The translations under genes and the position numbers were made by a program. Shown here one piece after another: positions 20,265-32,075 of a DNA stretch of 64,000 nt. Numbering within the stretch: position 1 is the stretch's first letter; each line of letters starts with the position of its first letter. The DNA lies in NCBI GenBank assembly GCA_030998015.1, contig JARWMV010000232.1, forward strand, positions 248,001 through 312,000, given 5' to 3'. The DNA comes from Ceratorhiza oryzae-sativae (lineage: Eukaryota > Basidiomycota > Agaricomycetes > Cantharellales > Ceratobasidiaceae). The notes below the pieces were generated by a model. It made no database searches. It was not told the origin of the DNA and worked only from the letters and a program-made list of their open reading frames with translations.

Positions 20265-22569
20265 ATGGCCGACGACCACTACAGCTGGAAAGAAATCGAT
20301 CCCAAGTATGCGTACGCCTTTACTGCTGGTTGGCTCATCGCCGCCATCAGCGTTGCTCTATTTCGACTTCCCACAGTCTTCTGTTCGGTCGGGAAAACCC
20401 CCAGTCGCCTCAACTCGGGCTGGGTGCTCGGCATCCGCGCACAAGCAGAACCTCCCAGATCTGAGAGTCCGGCGCGGGCAATCACATCGACCCGGAATTC
20501 GCGATTCACTACCTGGACCTCAGCACTTGGCACATGGCTTCTGTACACACCGCCTTGGCTGAAGCTCGATGTCGGACAGTGTGAGTTTTTTTTTTCGGTC
20601 GGGATACGCAATTCCGGTTCGATCGCTGATCGGTATTATTTCATGCGGGGCCTCCAGGCATCGTGGTGGCGACGTACCTCGCCCTTGTTGCGTTCTGCGT
20701 CTTTGACCACCCCGATCTGAAGAACCATCCCAATCGACCAGGTATCCTAATCTATTCATCGGTGCACTACGTTGCTGACCCCATTTCAGGATTCATCGCC
20801 GTCGCCCAGTTCCCGATTCTCTTCCTAACTGCTGCCAAATACAACCCGTTATTCGCAGTCCTCGGCCGCGGTCACGACAAACTGAACTTTCTGCACCGAT
20901 GGGCAGGTCGGGGAGTATCGCTGGCGGTACTTATTCATGCTGTGCTCTGGGTATGGCGCCGATTCCGCACCGGCCTGGCTTGTCGATTGTACACCTGGCG
21001 GGTGGACATTACAGGGACCGCTGCGACTGTTGTCCTAGCTGTCATGGTCTTGCTAGCACGCAGTCAGGTCAGGAGGAGGTGCTATGAACTGTTCTTCGTG
21101 TCTCAGTAAGTCGCATGCTCTCAGTATTGGGCGATTGCTGATTGGAGTCCGTAGCGTTGTTGGAACCGTGGTATTCATGGCCCTCATCTTCTTCCATGCC
21201 AAATGGGAGTTTGTCGCACCATGGCTTCTCACGCCAGCCATTGTGTACGGACTCGACTTGGCTCTTCGGTCGATCAGGTTCCGCGTGAAGGAGGCGACCC
21301 TCAAGGCAGTCGACGATCAAATCACCCTGGTGCGATCTGGCACGCCGATCCATCTTCGTTGGCTGACTGAACCCCCGATAGATCCATATCCAGAACTGTG
21401 GTTCAGGTTGGCGTGCTGGCCAGCATGTTCACGTCCGATTGGTATCCCCTGGAGGCGTATCAAGCGAATCACACTCGTTCTCGATTATAAACGCGCCGCC
21501 GACAGCTAGAGGCAGCCGCAACTCGGCACCCCCTACACGACAAACCTTGTTCCCAGCAACACCTACGTCAGCGACGCCACTTGTACAGCACACGAATACT
21601 GATGAAGATGATCTACGAGCGCGAAGAGCGCTTACTCTTGCTGCTCGCGTCACCGGAACGTGGACTCGGGATCTGAATTCTTTTGCTCACAAGAATATGT
21701 GTGCCTCTGCTTGTGCTTCGCCCGCGCCAAACACATCCTCCACGCCGATCGACACCAGCTCTCGGGTTCGTGTGCTTGTTGATGGACCGTATGGTGCTCC
21801 ACCTTTGCCGTCTGGCGAGCGCGTTGTATTGGTTTGCGGCGGATCGGGTGCAGCGTACATCGTCGGCCTACTTTCGGACTGGCTCGGTGGGGATGACATG
21901 AGACAGGAAGAGCAAAATGAAGATGAAACAACGCCACCTTGCTCCGCTGTACGAAGTATTCTATTAGTCTGGTACATCCGCGAGGCACGATGCGTCCGTT
22001 GGTTTGCCGATCCCTTGCGAAATATTGGTGCACTTGCTCGAGCACGTGGGGTCAAGATTGCCCTACGAATTTGTGTTACTCGCGAGCGTGGTCGGCCCCT
22101 GGCTGTCGAGCATGTCAGAAGCAGCCCAGGTGGAGCGGCCAAAGACTACAGACTATCAACGCTTTCCAAGCTCGACGCCCGTCAACGATCGTACCTAGTC
22201 ACGAACGAGGACGAGAGCGGGTTGCTCGGTCTAGGCATCCCGGGAAGTATCGAATTCGCTCGACCGTGCATCGGGGATATCGTGCAACAGCAGGTCGAGT
22301 CATGGGGCCCATCCGACCTTGACGTCGAGAGCGACGGAGGCTCGGGCGAGGCGTACAACCCCATTCCGGGAGACGACACCGAGGTTGAAAGCAGCGCCGC
22401 GTCGCTGCTCGCTTTGACTGAAGAACGACGGGGCACGGGTGTGTATGTCGTTTGTTGCGGGCCGATGCCGATGGTGAAGGAGGCCAAGACGGCGGTTGCG
22501 CGGTTGCCGATGCAGAGGATTCGGAGAGCGGGTGGTGTGTGGTTGCATACAGAGGCGTATGAGCTGTAG
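20265..22569 (+). CDS. Ferric reductase-like transmembrane oxidoreductase (FRE family)
   Basis: The start at 20265 begins MADDHYSWKEID. The membrane part has hydrophobic helices and haem-ligand-type histidines in FLHRWAGR and LIHAVLW (about 20890-20950). The helix before the cytosolic half reads ALIFFHAKWEF. The cytosolic half has an FAD-binding motif variant SHSFSIINAP where HPF is usual, then the NAD(P)-binding VLVDGPYGAPP and VLVCGGSGAAYIVG (about 21774-21870) and the C-terminal YVVCCGPMPM block. Introns include one from GTGAGT near 20581 to a CAG near 20658, one from 20743 to about 20789, and one from about 21105 to 21153. These enzymes reduce extracellular ferric or cupric ions with cytosolic NADPH. 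A long acidic loop (about 22310-22420) splits the NAD half. Confidence 0.85.
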
Positions 22570-23780
22570 AAGTTGTATCTAGTAGATTTATCGTAGGCTT
22601 TGGCTAGCATTGTATTTGGGGATTGCGTATTGAAGAATATACATTCGATGTGTAAATTGAAACGCACGACGGTCTGGGCGCTCCTTGTCCTAAGATATCT
22701 GGTTAGCCAATAAGACAGCATGATCATGGTCACTTCCTTCACCAGCAAAGCCACAGCCAGGGGTTTGTTGGTTCAAGTATGAACCATATTGAAATTAACA
22801 AATCGTCTGTTCCATACACGAGCTTGATCCAACCTGAAAGAACTTAAATTTGTGTATTCAGACAATCAAAAATACACGCGCAATGGTGCTATCGGTTGGC
22901 CATCTTATATATAGTGGACTTGGAACCCGTGTGGTCCACTATGGGAAAAGATATTAGTTGGAATGGGTTTAATCCACGCAAAGCGCCTTCATTGATGCTC
23001 GACCCCATTGCATCCATCAGTTTTAAACAGCATATACCATGCGTACGCAGCCAACGCGGCCATTGTGAAAAATACATAGATTCGATTAACCCACTTGGCC
23101 TACTTCGCGAGCCTTTTTGTGTATTATGTTTGTTCGTTCGACTAGCTTTGTAGAAAATCGCTCACCAGATATATGATGCCGCCCGGGTCACATAGTTCTG
23201 AGGTGATTGGAGCAGATATGAAACAGCAGAGTAAGCCAATGATACACTGCCACTGCGTCGACCTAAAAACGACCTGATAATGGCGGCGCATATACATGGA
23301 ATTTTGCTGCACGCCATTGTTATCTTTGCCGAAGATCCTGGTTGGCTTGCTGATATAATTTCTAATTCAGTCTAGCCACCATGCGGCCAGCCACGAGGTG
23401 CTTCTGAAGCGCTATCTTCAGCGCAAAGCCTGCCATATTGAGGCGCTAGACAGTTCTATACACAACTATATCTGATGAAAGGTTGTCTATACAGGCTAGC
23501 CTTGAGGCAATTGCGTCAGGTCGGAACGTGGTAGTTGCTGGGGAGTCATACGCATAAGTACAGCGTCGGGGGAGAGTAGTGGCATCGTATCGACGCTTTC
23601 TTGTGTTGGCAATAGACCTCGAATGTCGCTCAAAGTTGCGGTCCCAGGTGGTTTGAACACCCGAGTACCTCCCCACCAGGTTCAACCGTTTCGAAAAGGC
23701 CTGGGATCGCCTGATCTCACTGTAATTGGGTGCGTCACGAGTAACGCGACTGGAATGGTCGTGTTTAATTTATTTTTTGG
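22570..23780. other. 1.2-kb intergenic region, nothing recognised
   Basis: Short frames on both strands lack splice signals or family resemblance. The region separates the FRE-like gene from the degenerate G-domain exons. Confidence 0.5.
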
Positions 23781-23783
23781 ATA

Positions 23784-24056
23784 AAAATAGGCTTTTTGGC
23801 CCTGCAACAAGAGAGAAGGAGCGGGTAAGTTATATTACTAGTGGACGACGTTGAAATTCCTCCATGAATGGTAGTTTTTTCAAGCCGTTTGTAGTGTATC
23901 ACCAGAGCCAGGCGCAAGCGATGTTAACATCAGACGAGGAATCGCTTTCGTGGGCGATGCCAATGTTCACATCATTGACTTTCCGAGTTTATACGAAGGG
24001 ACATGGGTGCGCGATTCAGATACGTTACTTCATGTCGGGCAATGTTTAGAGCGGTA
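23784..24056 (+). pseudogene. Degenerate G-domain exons upstream of the coiled-coil gene
   Basis: An exon-like piece reading LFGPATREKER ends at a GTAAGT donor near 23826. It sits where a P-loop (FGxTGxGKS type) would be expected but lacks the GKS. A second piece (about 23950-24056) reads VHIIDFPSLYEGTW, resembling the G3 region IDTPGF of fungal AIG1/TRAFAC-type GTPases but with the Gly lost, and ends at a second GTAAGT donor (24057). Together with the downstream frame they look like a GTPase whose nucleotide pocket has decayed. Confidence 0.4.
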
Positions 24057-24151
24057 GTAAGTATCCTAGATGTGCCATGTCTCTATGAAACTTTGGCTTA
24101 TACAAGTATAATGCAAATAGCACCGAGGGTCGACTGCGTGGGATAGTCTAT

Positions 24152-25934
24152 ATGCACGGCCTAGACAGCACAACGGAAGAACTCCGCTCGTTCGAGCTTT
24201 TCAAATGCCTTGTCGGCGATAAAGGTTTGGAGAACTCGATAGGAATATTCCAACGACTCACGCATCCTATATCATCGGATGAAACGCGTTCAGACAAGAT
24301 ACCTTCAGTCTCTGTACTCGATGATTCGGCCAAAACATACTTGAAGATCCTCGAGCAAATTGTGCGAAACCCTTCGTTCTCAACCTTGTACCAGCAAGAG
24401 ACAGCACAACGGGCTCCCTTGGCTAGGACCACTGCTGGACGCCTGCTTGACAGCTATCTACTCGAGGACGAAAACCGAATCGCGCGTGCTCGAGCTCGCC
24501 TTCAGGGAAAGGAGGTTGAGCCTCAAGATCCCCCCGCCTCCCTCGCCACCGCTCCTCGCGCGCGACAACGAACAAGCTCAGACATCACGCGAGAACTGGA
24601 TGAGTCTAAACGCCGAGCGAAGCAGCTCGAAACCGAGTGTGCTCGTCTTGGGGAGCTCGTCATCTCGCAGGGCGAATCCTACCGGGATCTAGAATCCGAT
24701 TATCAGCGGCTTGAAGTCCGAAACCAAGAGCTCGAAGAAAATGTCCAGCTGCTAGAATCGGAGCTCGAGCTTCGAGCATTGCCAGACGCGTGCGATGTAT
24801 GCATACAAGTCGACCTTACTACGCCCCCACCACCATCTCCTGCCCGCCCAGTCGAACCGCTCCCTACACTCGAGGAAATCGCCACCCTCAAAGCAGAGAT
24901 TGACTCGCTCCGTACCATCGTCGCCGGCGTCACTGAAGAAAAGACGAAATTGGCTGAGGAGACGTTGCGATTTTCGGCAGAACTCGCGGAATCCAAGAAC
25001 GAAGTCGGCAAACTCCGATCACCAATGCCGAGTTCGAGAAGAAAGTTGGCGGGTTAGAAAAGAAAGCTGAAGGGCTACAAAAAGGGGAGATGGTCTGCAG
25101 ACGAAGTGCGATGGTTTTGAGAAGAAGATCAAGGAACTCGAGAAGGAGAAGGAAAGTCTGATGAAGGAGAAGGGGAGTCTGGCGAAGGAGAAGGAGGGAC
25201 TTGTGAAGGAGAAGGAGAGTTTGATAAAGGAGAACAAGGCCGGGACCGCTGCACAGACTCGCCTCAAGTCTGTCGAAGACAAACTCAAATCTGCTGAAGA
25301 TAAACTGAAATCCTCTGAAGAGGACTCGAAAAGGATCAAACAAGATCTCGAGGGACTTCGAAAGAAACAAGACGGGCTCGAAAGGGAGCGGCAGCAAGCG
25401 CTCAGGATATCCGAAGACATCCTCAAGTCGAGCGAGAGCCTCAAAAAGGAACTCGAAGCCGCCAAGACCAGGACAGACGCTGTTCAAAAGCAAGCCCAGG
25501 TCAAGATTTCCGAACTAAGAAATACTGTGGACGAAAGGGATGCTCGGCTTGCCGAGCAGCAGGCGCAGCTGAAGGATATTGCGGCGGCTGCGGGAACGTG
25601 GGCGGCGGCTTCGGCTGAAGTCGAGCGTCTCAAACAGACCATGCAGGCTGAGCGGGAGCAGATGGGGGGCAGGTATCAAGAGTCCCAGAGCAAGATTGAT
25701 CGACTTCAAGATACCCTACATGCGGAGCGCAATGCGTGGGAAGCGGAGCGGGATTGGGGGAATAACGAGCTACAGCGTCTCGGGCAAGCGAATGCCGATA
25801 CTCAGATGAAGCTCAAAATGGCTACCATGATGAGGGAATTGGAAGTCGAGGGGTACACCTTGAGGATCTCTGAGCTGGAGGAGTGGGGGAAGAGTCGATG
25901 GGACGCGATTGGGCCCGGGTGCATCATCGCATAG
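24152..25934 (+). CDS. Coiled-coil protein with G-domain-like N-terminal part
   Basis: The first part reads RGIVYMHGLDSTTEELRSFE and continues with SFELFKCLVGDKGLENSIGIF. This layout resembles the IIYIHRIS...F..LCG region of Agaricomycete G-domain proteins. From about residue 110 it becomes a long heptad-rich coiled coil, including repeats such as EKEGLVKEKESLIKE and KLKSAEDKLKSSEED. The frame must shift between about 25004 and 25100; an intron 25004-25100 (GTCGGC...CTGCAG, phase 0) would join the frames. That interval itself reads like coiled coil through two -1 shifts, so damage is the alternative. The C-terminus ends at a stop at 25932-25934. The 5' boundary is uncertain because upstream exons probably belong to it. 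Confidence 0.6.
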
Positions 25935-26127
25935 ACGCAGTATTTTTGATTGAATTTTTGAATAAATGAAACACAATGAATAGGGTTAGAAACATTCTTG
26001 AATGTAACACGTTGGAGCACATTGAGGGGCGGCTCTAGTGCTCATCTTTCCACGTGTCTACTAAAAGTTGATAAATTACCCGAGAGCGTAAAATGTGATT
26101 GTCTAATCGTTAATGTGTACAACAATG

Positions 26128-27384
26128 TCAATGGCCAGCAAACGAAGCGAGCCATATTGTTAGCCCCAGAATAAAGATTACAATGGACAGATCATCCAAC
26201 AGAGCGCCACCGAGCTAAGATTGTATGCACGTGAGCTGTTGTCCGAATTGAGCCGAATGCGTCAACTGACCTTGAGATATTTCATGCCATGCATTATGAT
26301 CGACGGTAATGGGTGTGGTAGATGTGGTATGGCCATTCCTATAATGCCAGTCGGTTCAAAGACAATGGGGTCGTAGAATACGGATACAGAGTGCAGAACG
26401 AGTTGTAACGTGATGAAAGCAAAGATAAAAGGCTGGGAAGAAACAGTTAGAAATGGCACAAGCATGATTCGTGTGAGACTCACCATTGGATGTACACCAA
26501 AAGACTCGGCCTCTCGATTAGCCAAAGTCGCCCACCGACCCCAGATACTCTGAGAACCAGCCACCTCGCCGATCCTAGCCATGGCATACGCAGCCGGTTC
26601 GGCAAACACCACATACCACGCACACAATGCCACAGTGGCGATAACGTGCAGCAGCGGCAGGCAACGAACAAGGAACGGTTTGGGCTTGGGCGGTCCCGGC
26701 GGAGTCTGGTCCATCATCGGCATACCAGGCACTCCACTGACCGCTCCACCAGCCGGCCCGCCCATCCCAAGATTTTTCAACGCAGGCGGGATCCTGCCTT
26801 CGCCCCCACGACCACCAAGCATCTCTCCCAACGGACCACCAGGTCCCGAAAACATACTCATCATCGCCGCAATCGGATCCGTCGTATTCAGATCGGGGAG
26901 ACTCGTCCCAGACGGACCGCCCATGATCCTACGCAAGAGCTCCTCTTGCTCGGTGGTCCATACCGGCGGGGGCGAGTCCAGTCCTGAATCGGCACGGGTT
27001 CGTGAACTCGCGTCTGTTGCGTACGAAGGCGTGACTGCGCGCGAGGGACCAGGCGAGGGCGTGACTGACCCCACGGGTGTGGTTTCCCCAACGAAATCGC
27101 GCAGCGAAGGGAGCGGCGGGTCTGCTGCTGCCGCCTGAGCCTGAGACTGCGCTTGAGCCTGTGCAAGCGCCTGGGCTTTTTCTTGAGCCTGTGCTGAGCA
27201 GGAGGAGACATTTCTGGTTAGCTCTTGCGGGTGGGAGGATGGATAATGACGTACCGTCTCTAATAAAGGCGGCGGCTGCCTCTTCTCCTCTTGCCGTAGA
27301 CGTAAGTTTTGCCAGGCGGTTAGTGCGGCCGGCCAAGATGGCCTTTTTACGAGCCTCGGCGCGTGCCTTTGCGGCGTCACTCAT
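26128..27384 (-). CDS. GET2: GET complex subunit GET2 (tail-anchored protein insertion receptor)
   Basis: The start at 27384 begins MSDAAKARAEARKKAILAGR. The basic RTNRLAKLTSTARGEE that follows is the cytosolic Get3-binding motif seen at the N-terminus of Get2/CAML-type proteins. A low-complexity Ala/Gln and Pro/Gly linker follows, then membrane segments FLVRCLPLLHVIATVALCAW and PFIFAFITLQLVLHSVSVFY. A terminal exon (26128 to about 26218) after a GTCAGT...CTTAG intron reads LGGALLDDLSIVIFILGLTI, giving a third membrane helix and a stop at 26128-26130. Introns are about 27247-27200 (GTACGT...CTCAG) and a 51-nt one (GTGAGT...CCCAG) between the first two helices. With Get1 it would form the ER receptor for Get3-bound tail-anchored proteins. 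Confidence 0.8.
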
Positions 27385-27827
27385 GATGGTGGAAACGATG
27401 GGCCAAACGTTTGGGTGGCGCTCAAGAGCAACGAGCTCGTCGTCTAATCTAGCAAAAAAGACAAACCCAAGACGAATCAGCCACGAGTGCTCCCACAGTC
27501 AAGTGTGGTAGACTTTTTGTTTTTGCACTCACCTCGAGTTAGTGAGTCGATGACCTGGCTGGACACGCGTGCGAGACCACGTGATCTGGAGAGCTTGATT
27601 ACCAAATATCACTTCATTTTAGCATGAACCCGCAAACAATAAATGATTCAAAAAAAACACATGTAGCGCATACTGAGCCTACGAAAAAAGTATCCGCCAA
27701 GAATGAAAATGATACACAAAAACGAATATATGATACACCATGAAACAAAAAAAAAGAACCCAGTATGAATTAACTGCGCCAGGTATAATAATGCTGAATT
27801 AGTGTGAATGCCGACCGCGGCTTCGTG
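27385..27827. other. 443-bp region between GET2 and the zinc-finger gene
   Basis: It contains the GET2 upstream region and, at its left-reading end, the 3' flank of the minus-strand zinc-finger gene. A-rich runs occur at about 27650-27760. No ORF is supported. Confidence 0.5.
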
Positions 27828-30800
27828 TCACCCGACCCTGGTCGGGAGGTTGTGTCTGTGTCTGTGTTTGGAAACGGCGTTTAAGAGTCGATTGGACTTG
27901 GGCCGCGGCTTCGACGGTAGGAGCGATGAATGTGAGGAAGCGGATGTTTCGTCGTTCTGTGTGGTATCGCGTTGAGCTGGTCTAGTGCTTGATTCGTCAA
28001 AGGTAGCTTCGGTAGGCGCAGATTCGACGGGCGTGGGCTCGGGGGTCGTAGTCTGAACAGGCCCAGCTTCGACGCTATGCGCACCTAGCATCTGGCCCGT
28101 CGACGTCTTGGGCATCTCCTCCATCTCCCCAGACATCCCCGAGACGTCTTCCACCTGTCCACCAAACAAATCCTGCAACTCTGTTCCGGCACTCACACCG
28201 CCCTCCAGCCCCGCATCGGCATCAAATTGCGGAGACGGCGTTTCGAGATTGCTACTTCTGGCACTTTGGTCCGTCGTCAAGTCGGGTACCACTTCGGGCT
28301 CGAATTCAGGCTGTGGAACGCCAGTCTGAACAGACTCCCTGGGCTCCGGACCAAACAGGCCAGACGAAGGCGGGTACACGTCGGTCGGAGCCGATCGAGA
28401 AAGTTCGGTTGGCGAAACGGCTGCACCCAACCCTCCCACCCCAGCCCCGAATCCAAATATCTCTGGGTCTGGGCTCGCGAGCATCACGTTCTGGTCGTTC
28501 CCAAACCGCAAATGCGGATGCAGGTCGTAGAAGTGTCGATTCGCCGCGCGGAGGTTTGCGTCTAGCCCAGCAAAGACCGAATCGTCGTCTGGAAGTGTCG
28601 GAGCGAGTCCCAGACCTAGGATAGCCTCGTCGACAGCGTTGACGTCGGGCTCAGCATTGGTCAGCTCGTCAACCCGCAATAGGTCCTCCATCTCAATCGC
28701 CAAGCCAGCCGAATCAGCGCCCATAAACGATGCATCTGCCACCAAATAATCCGCGTCAAACGAGGCCATCAGCATGCTCTGAAGCAAAAACGGGTCCACG
28801 TCCATCGCCGGCGGGTCAGGAGAGTCAGCCCGGACAGACGGCGAGATTGTCGTCGATTCGAACTCGGACTCGACGGGCCCGCGAGGGATGTAGACATCCT
28901 TGGCGGCTGCAGCCACATGGTTGCTCACGCGTCGGAGTGGGGGAGGTGTGCGTCGACCGTGCCACTTGGTTGGACCGCGTTGGCGCATAAGTTCCGCGTA
29001 CCCTGCTCGTTTGGCGTTGGGATCGTTTGTCGAGGTCGACGAGATTCGGCCTTCGGCATCTGGTTCGTCGTCTCCAGGCGGCGGGGGTTCAGACAATGTC
29101 GAGCTTCGGTGAGATGACCCGACCTGTTCACCTTCCGCCCGCCCCCTCCTAGCCTCCTGCGCCTGTTCCGGTTCCTGCTCCTGCTCTTCATCCTGAGCAC
29201 CTCCCCCCCGACCTCTGTGTCGCCCCCCGCACATTCGAGGACTCTACCAACGCCTCCTGCTCACGCTTCTTCCGACATTTGTCGCATATACACGTGTCAT
29301 CGCATATAGGACATGTAAAATCTTCAATAAATAGATCAAACTCGATGCCATTTCTATCACCCGTTAATCCCCCAAAACACACATAGCAAAAAGAGACGAC
29401 TCACTTGATGATACATCGCTGACACCACAAAGTCCCACACTGGTAAGCGTCGCCATCCGCCCGCCTCTTACGGTTGCGCGAAACTTGGTTCGTACACCGC
29501 ATCTTGAGCCTGCCCCCCTTGACCGCTCGACAGCCGTGACAGTACTTGTCCCCGCTTTGTTTGATGTCGTTTGGCAAGGACCGATACGTCGACGCGAGAT
29601 CTATGCGCGGGTCGAGTACGATTTGAGCTCGAGGCGTGCGGGGCGTTTGTGGGATTCGAGTCGAGTGGTGATGGTGGGTTGGGGAAGCCAGCGGACTGGG
29701 AGTCGGAGCCCGTCTCTTGGTTTTCGGTCGACCGGATTTCCGTCGAGAGGGCGTTTTCGTCCCGAGAAACGATATCTCGGGTTCCATATTCGTGGACGAC
29801 TCCTCGTCATCATCGTCGACAACGACAAACTCGCTTTCGTCCCGCGGCCGAGTCTGTATCAAATCGATTTCGTCCACTTCCATCTCGACATCCACATCGA
29901 CCTCGTCCTCTTGCGCCCGCCTAGGCGATGAACTCTCCCACCTGCCTGCCTCTCTCGCCGCGTGCGACCCCTTTCTGAGTCCCTTGCCCAGTCCTCCACC
30001 CGCTTTCGGCTTTGGCGGCACTGGAATCTCGACGGCAAAACTCATCTTGGCCTTGCCTTTGCCTTTACCCGCGCGTTGGCTCTCGAATCGCGCGAGTGCA
30101 TTGAGCGTTGCACGACTTGCTCGAGGAAGGAGCACGCATTCCATCCGGAGGACGCGAACAGCGGGCTTCGACGTCGACGGGCCGGGCGTCGGGGCGGGGC
30201 AGGTGTAGGTTCAGACAAGGCCGGGAGCGAGGGTGGAGGCGTGGGTGCCGAGGATGGAATCGGAGGTGGCGAAGAGGGTGGCAACCGGGATTGTTCCCGT
30301 TCGAGTGTCTCGCCTGTCGATTGAGACGTGTCTCCCGATACCAGCTCAGACACCTCCCGGACTTCGGGTCGAAAAAATGCGTCCTCTGAATCTCTGGGGC
30401 CGATCTCGGGCTGCGCCGTCGAGCCAGAATCACTCGAACTAGCCTGGGCCGACCTGGACTTGAATCCCGATCTCGACCCAAGGCTCGAGCTGTCCCCAAA
30501 CTCGGGCGCCAACGGACGCTTGCGCAGTTCAGAGGGGACGTGACGCCATGGAAAGGGCTCAATTTCATGCGCCGGACTGCTGAGTATTCTCCGTCGGGTT
30601 TTGCGCACAGACGAACGTGGGGCAGGGAGTTCCTCGATGTCTGGGAGGATGCGCGTGGAGGTGGGTCGATCAGCTCTACCTCGGATGAAGGCGCACGCAG
30701 AGGTTGAGGCTCGGGGTAAGGATGGGGGGAGCCGAGAGAGGGAGACTCGGATATTCGGGTGGGCGTAGATGGCTCAGAGTCGGACGAGGAGAGCAGGTCG

Positions 30801-31573
30801 ATGACTTCGGCAGGTGTTGGAGGCTTGGACGACGACGCTTGCTGAGATGAGCTAGAGTTGGTTGGTCGAGATTGGCGGGGTGTCGTACGAGTTGTAGCCA
30901 AGAGTGACCGCTGTATGACGGGCGAAGCTTGTAAACGTCTTGGGGACTGGAACGGGCGCCTGGGTTTGAACGGACTAGTGCTTGTTCGAGATATGACAGA
31001 CACAATCGCCGGGCGTTCGTCGTCGGTGTCAACGACATAGTCTGACGCATCACCCTCGTCAGGATCGGGTACATGGGCTGGGGGTGGCGCGAATCGGATG
31101 GGGGCAAAAAGTCGGGAGGCTGAAGGGATGCATCCGGCCGACGCGGGCTGGGCACGCGCCGCAAGGTGCTTGAGCGGCGGGGACTGCTCTCCAAAGGGGG
31201 GTTTGGCCCGCGGAGTGGGGATGTTCTCAGGCTCATAACCAATGTTGTCCTGTATTTAATCGAGGGTAAGATTTGATGTCGGTTATGTCAAAAGCAGAGA
31301 GGGGGATAAAGACAATTATATAAGAGTTAGCTGGGGCAAGCAGAAGAGAGACAGACGGACCACTGCGCTGCGGCGTCGGTTGGTTTCCTCGCCCATGGGT
31401 CTCCGGCTGTCGCGGTGCCTGGCCAGCACTCTATCCGGGGATGAGCGCGGGCCAAGCGGGGGGGACGGGGGCATGATGACCTGGCTCGGTTCGTCGTCGG
31501 CAGCGTTGGGATAGTACAGCACTGGCCGGATCGCCTTTTTGACGCTGGCGCGCGGAGGCTCCTTGCGCTTCAT
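27828..31573 (-). CDS. CDCA7-like zf-4CXXC_R1 zinc-finger protein
   Basis: Exon 1 starts at 31573 with MKRKEPPRASVKKAIRPVLY. A long Ser/Pro-rich disordered region follows, then an acidic stretch. The zinc-finger region is split by an intron near 29400-29350: CHGCRAVKGGRLKMRC and CGTLWCQRCIIK, then FTCPICDDTCICDKCRKK. This Cys array matches the C-terminal zinc finger of CDCA7/R1 proteins, which act with HELLS-type remodellers at methylated or heterochromatic DNA in other eukaryotes. A 56-nt intron (GTAGAG...CTCAG, about 29250-29195) leads into an acidic, Pro-rich C-terminal half of about 450 residues ending at 27828. A frame change near 30650-30690 suggests a 39-nt intron or a sequence error. 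Function in chromatin is inferred from the family. Confidence 0.72.
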
Positions 31574-32075
31574 CGTGACCGGATATGGAGATCACCAGCC
31601 AGCGACTGGCGACACAAAGAAAAGAGGCGTGAGCAGCAGGAAATCGTATTTTATTTCGCATGCGGTAGGCCGACTCACATTCGTGGTGTCGGATGGCGAG
31701 TGCACACACCAGAGATGATGGTCAGCACACAGAATGATCCAAGGCGGGCTCCATTTGCGCGGGTCACGTGACGGCGACTCGGGCCACTCCGAGCATCTGT
31801 CCCAATTCCTCGTAGCCCACAACGACCTGGACTCCGCACCTGGGTGTTCCCGACCTCGCTTCCCTACCGTTGCCAGAGCTGGAACCGCCTTACGCAAGCT
31901 CCCGCCTCCCAGAGCCAAGACGGTGCACGTGACTAGGCTCCAGGGTCATATTACACCAACCGCGCCCAAACAAATCTCCAGCTGCCAATTTTTCCGCCTG
32001 TGAGTCCGGGTGTGCCACCGGTCGCTGTCCAGAGCTGAGCCGCTGCGCTAGCCCCTCCGCCCATCGACCGACAGC
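31574..32075. promoter_or_regulatory. Divergent promoter between the zinc-finger gene and NAP1
   Basis: The 502 bp between two outward-facing start codons must hold both promoters. No ORF crosses it convincingly. Two CACGTGA motifs occur (near 31766 and 31927). I see no strong TATA box. Confidence 0.5.
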
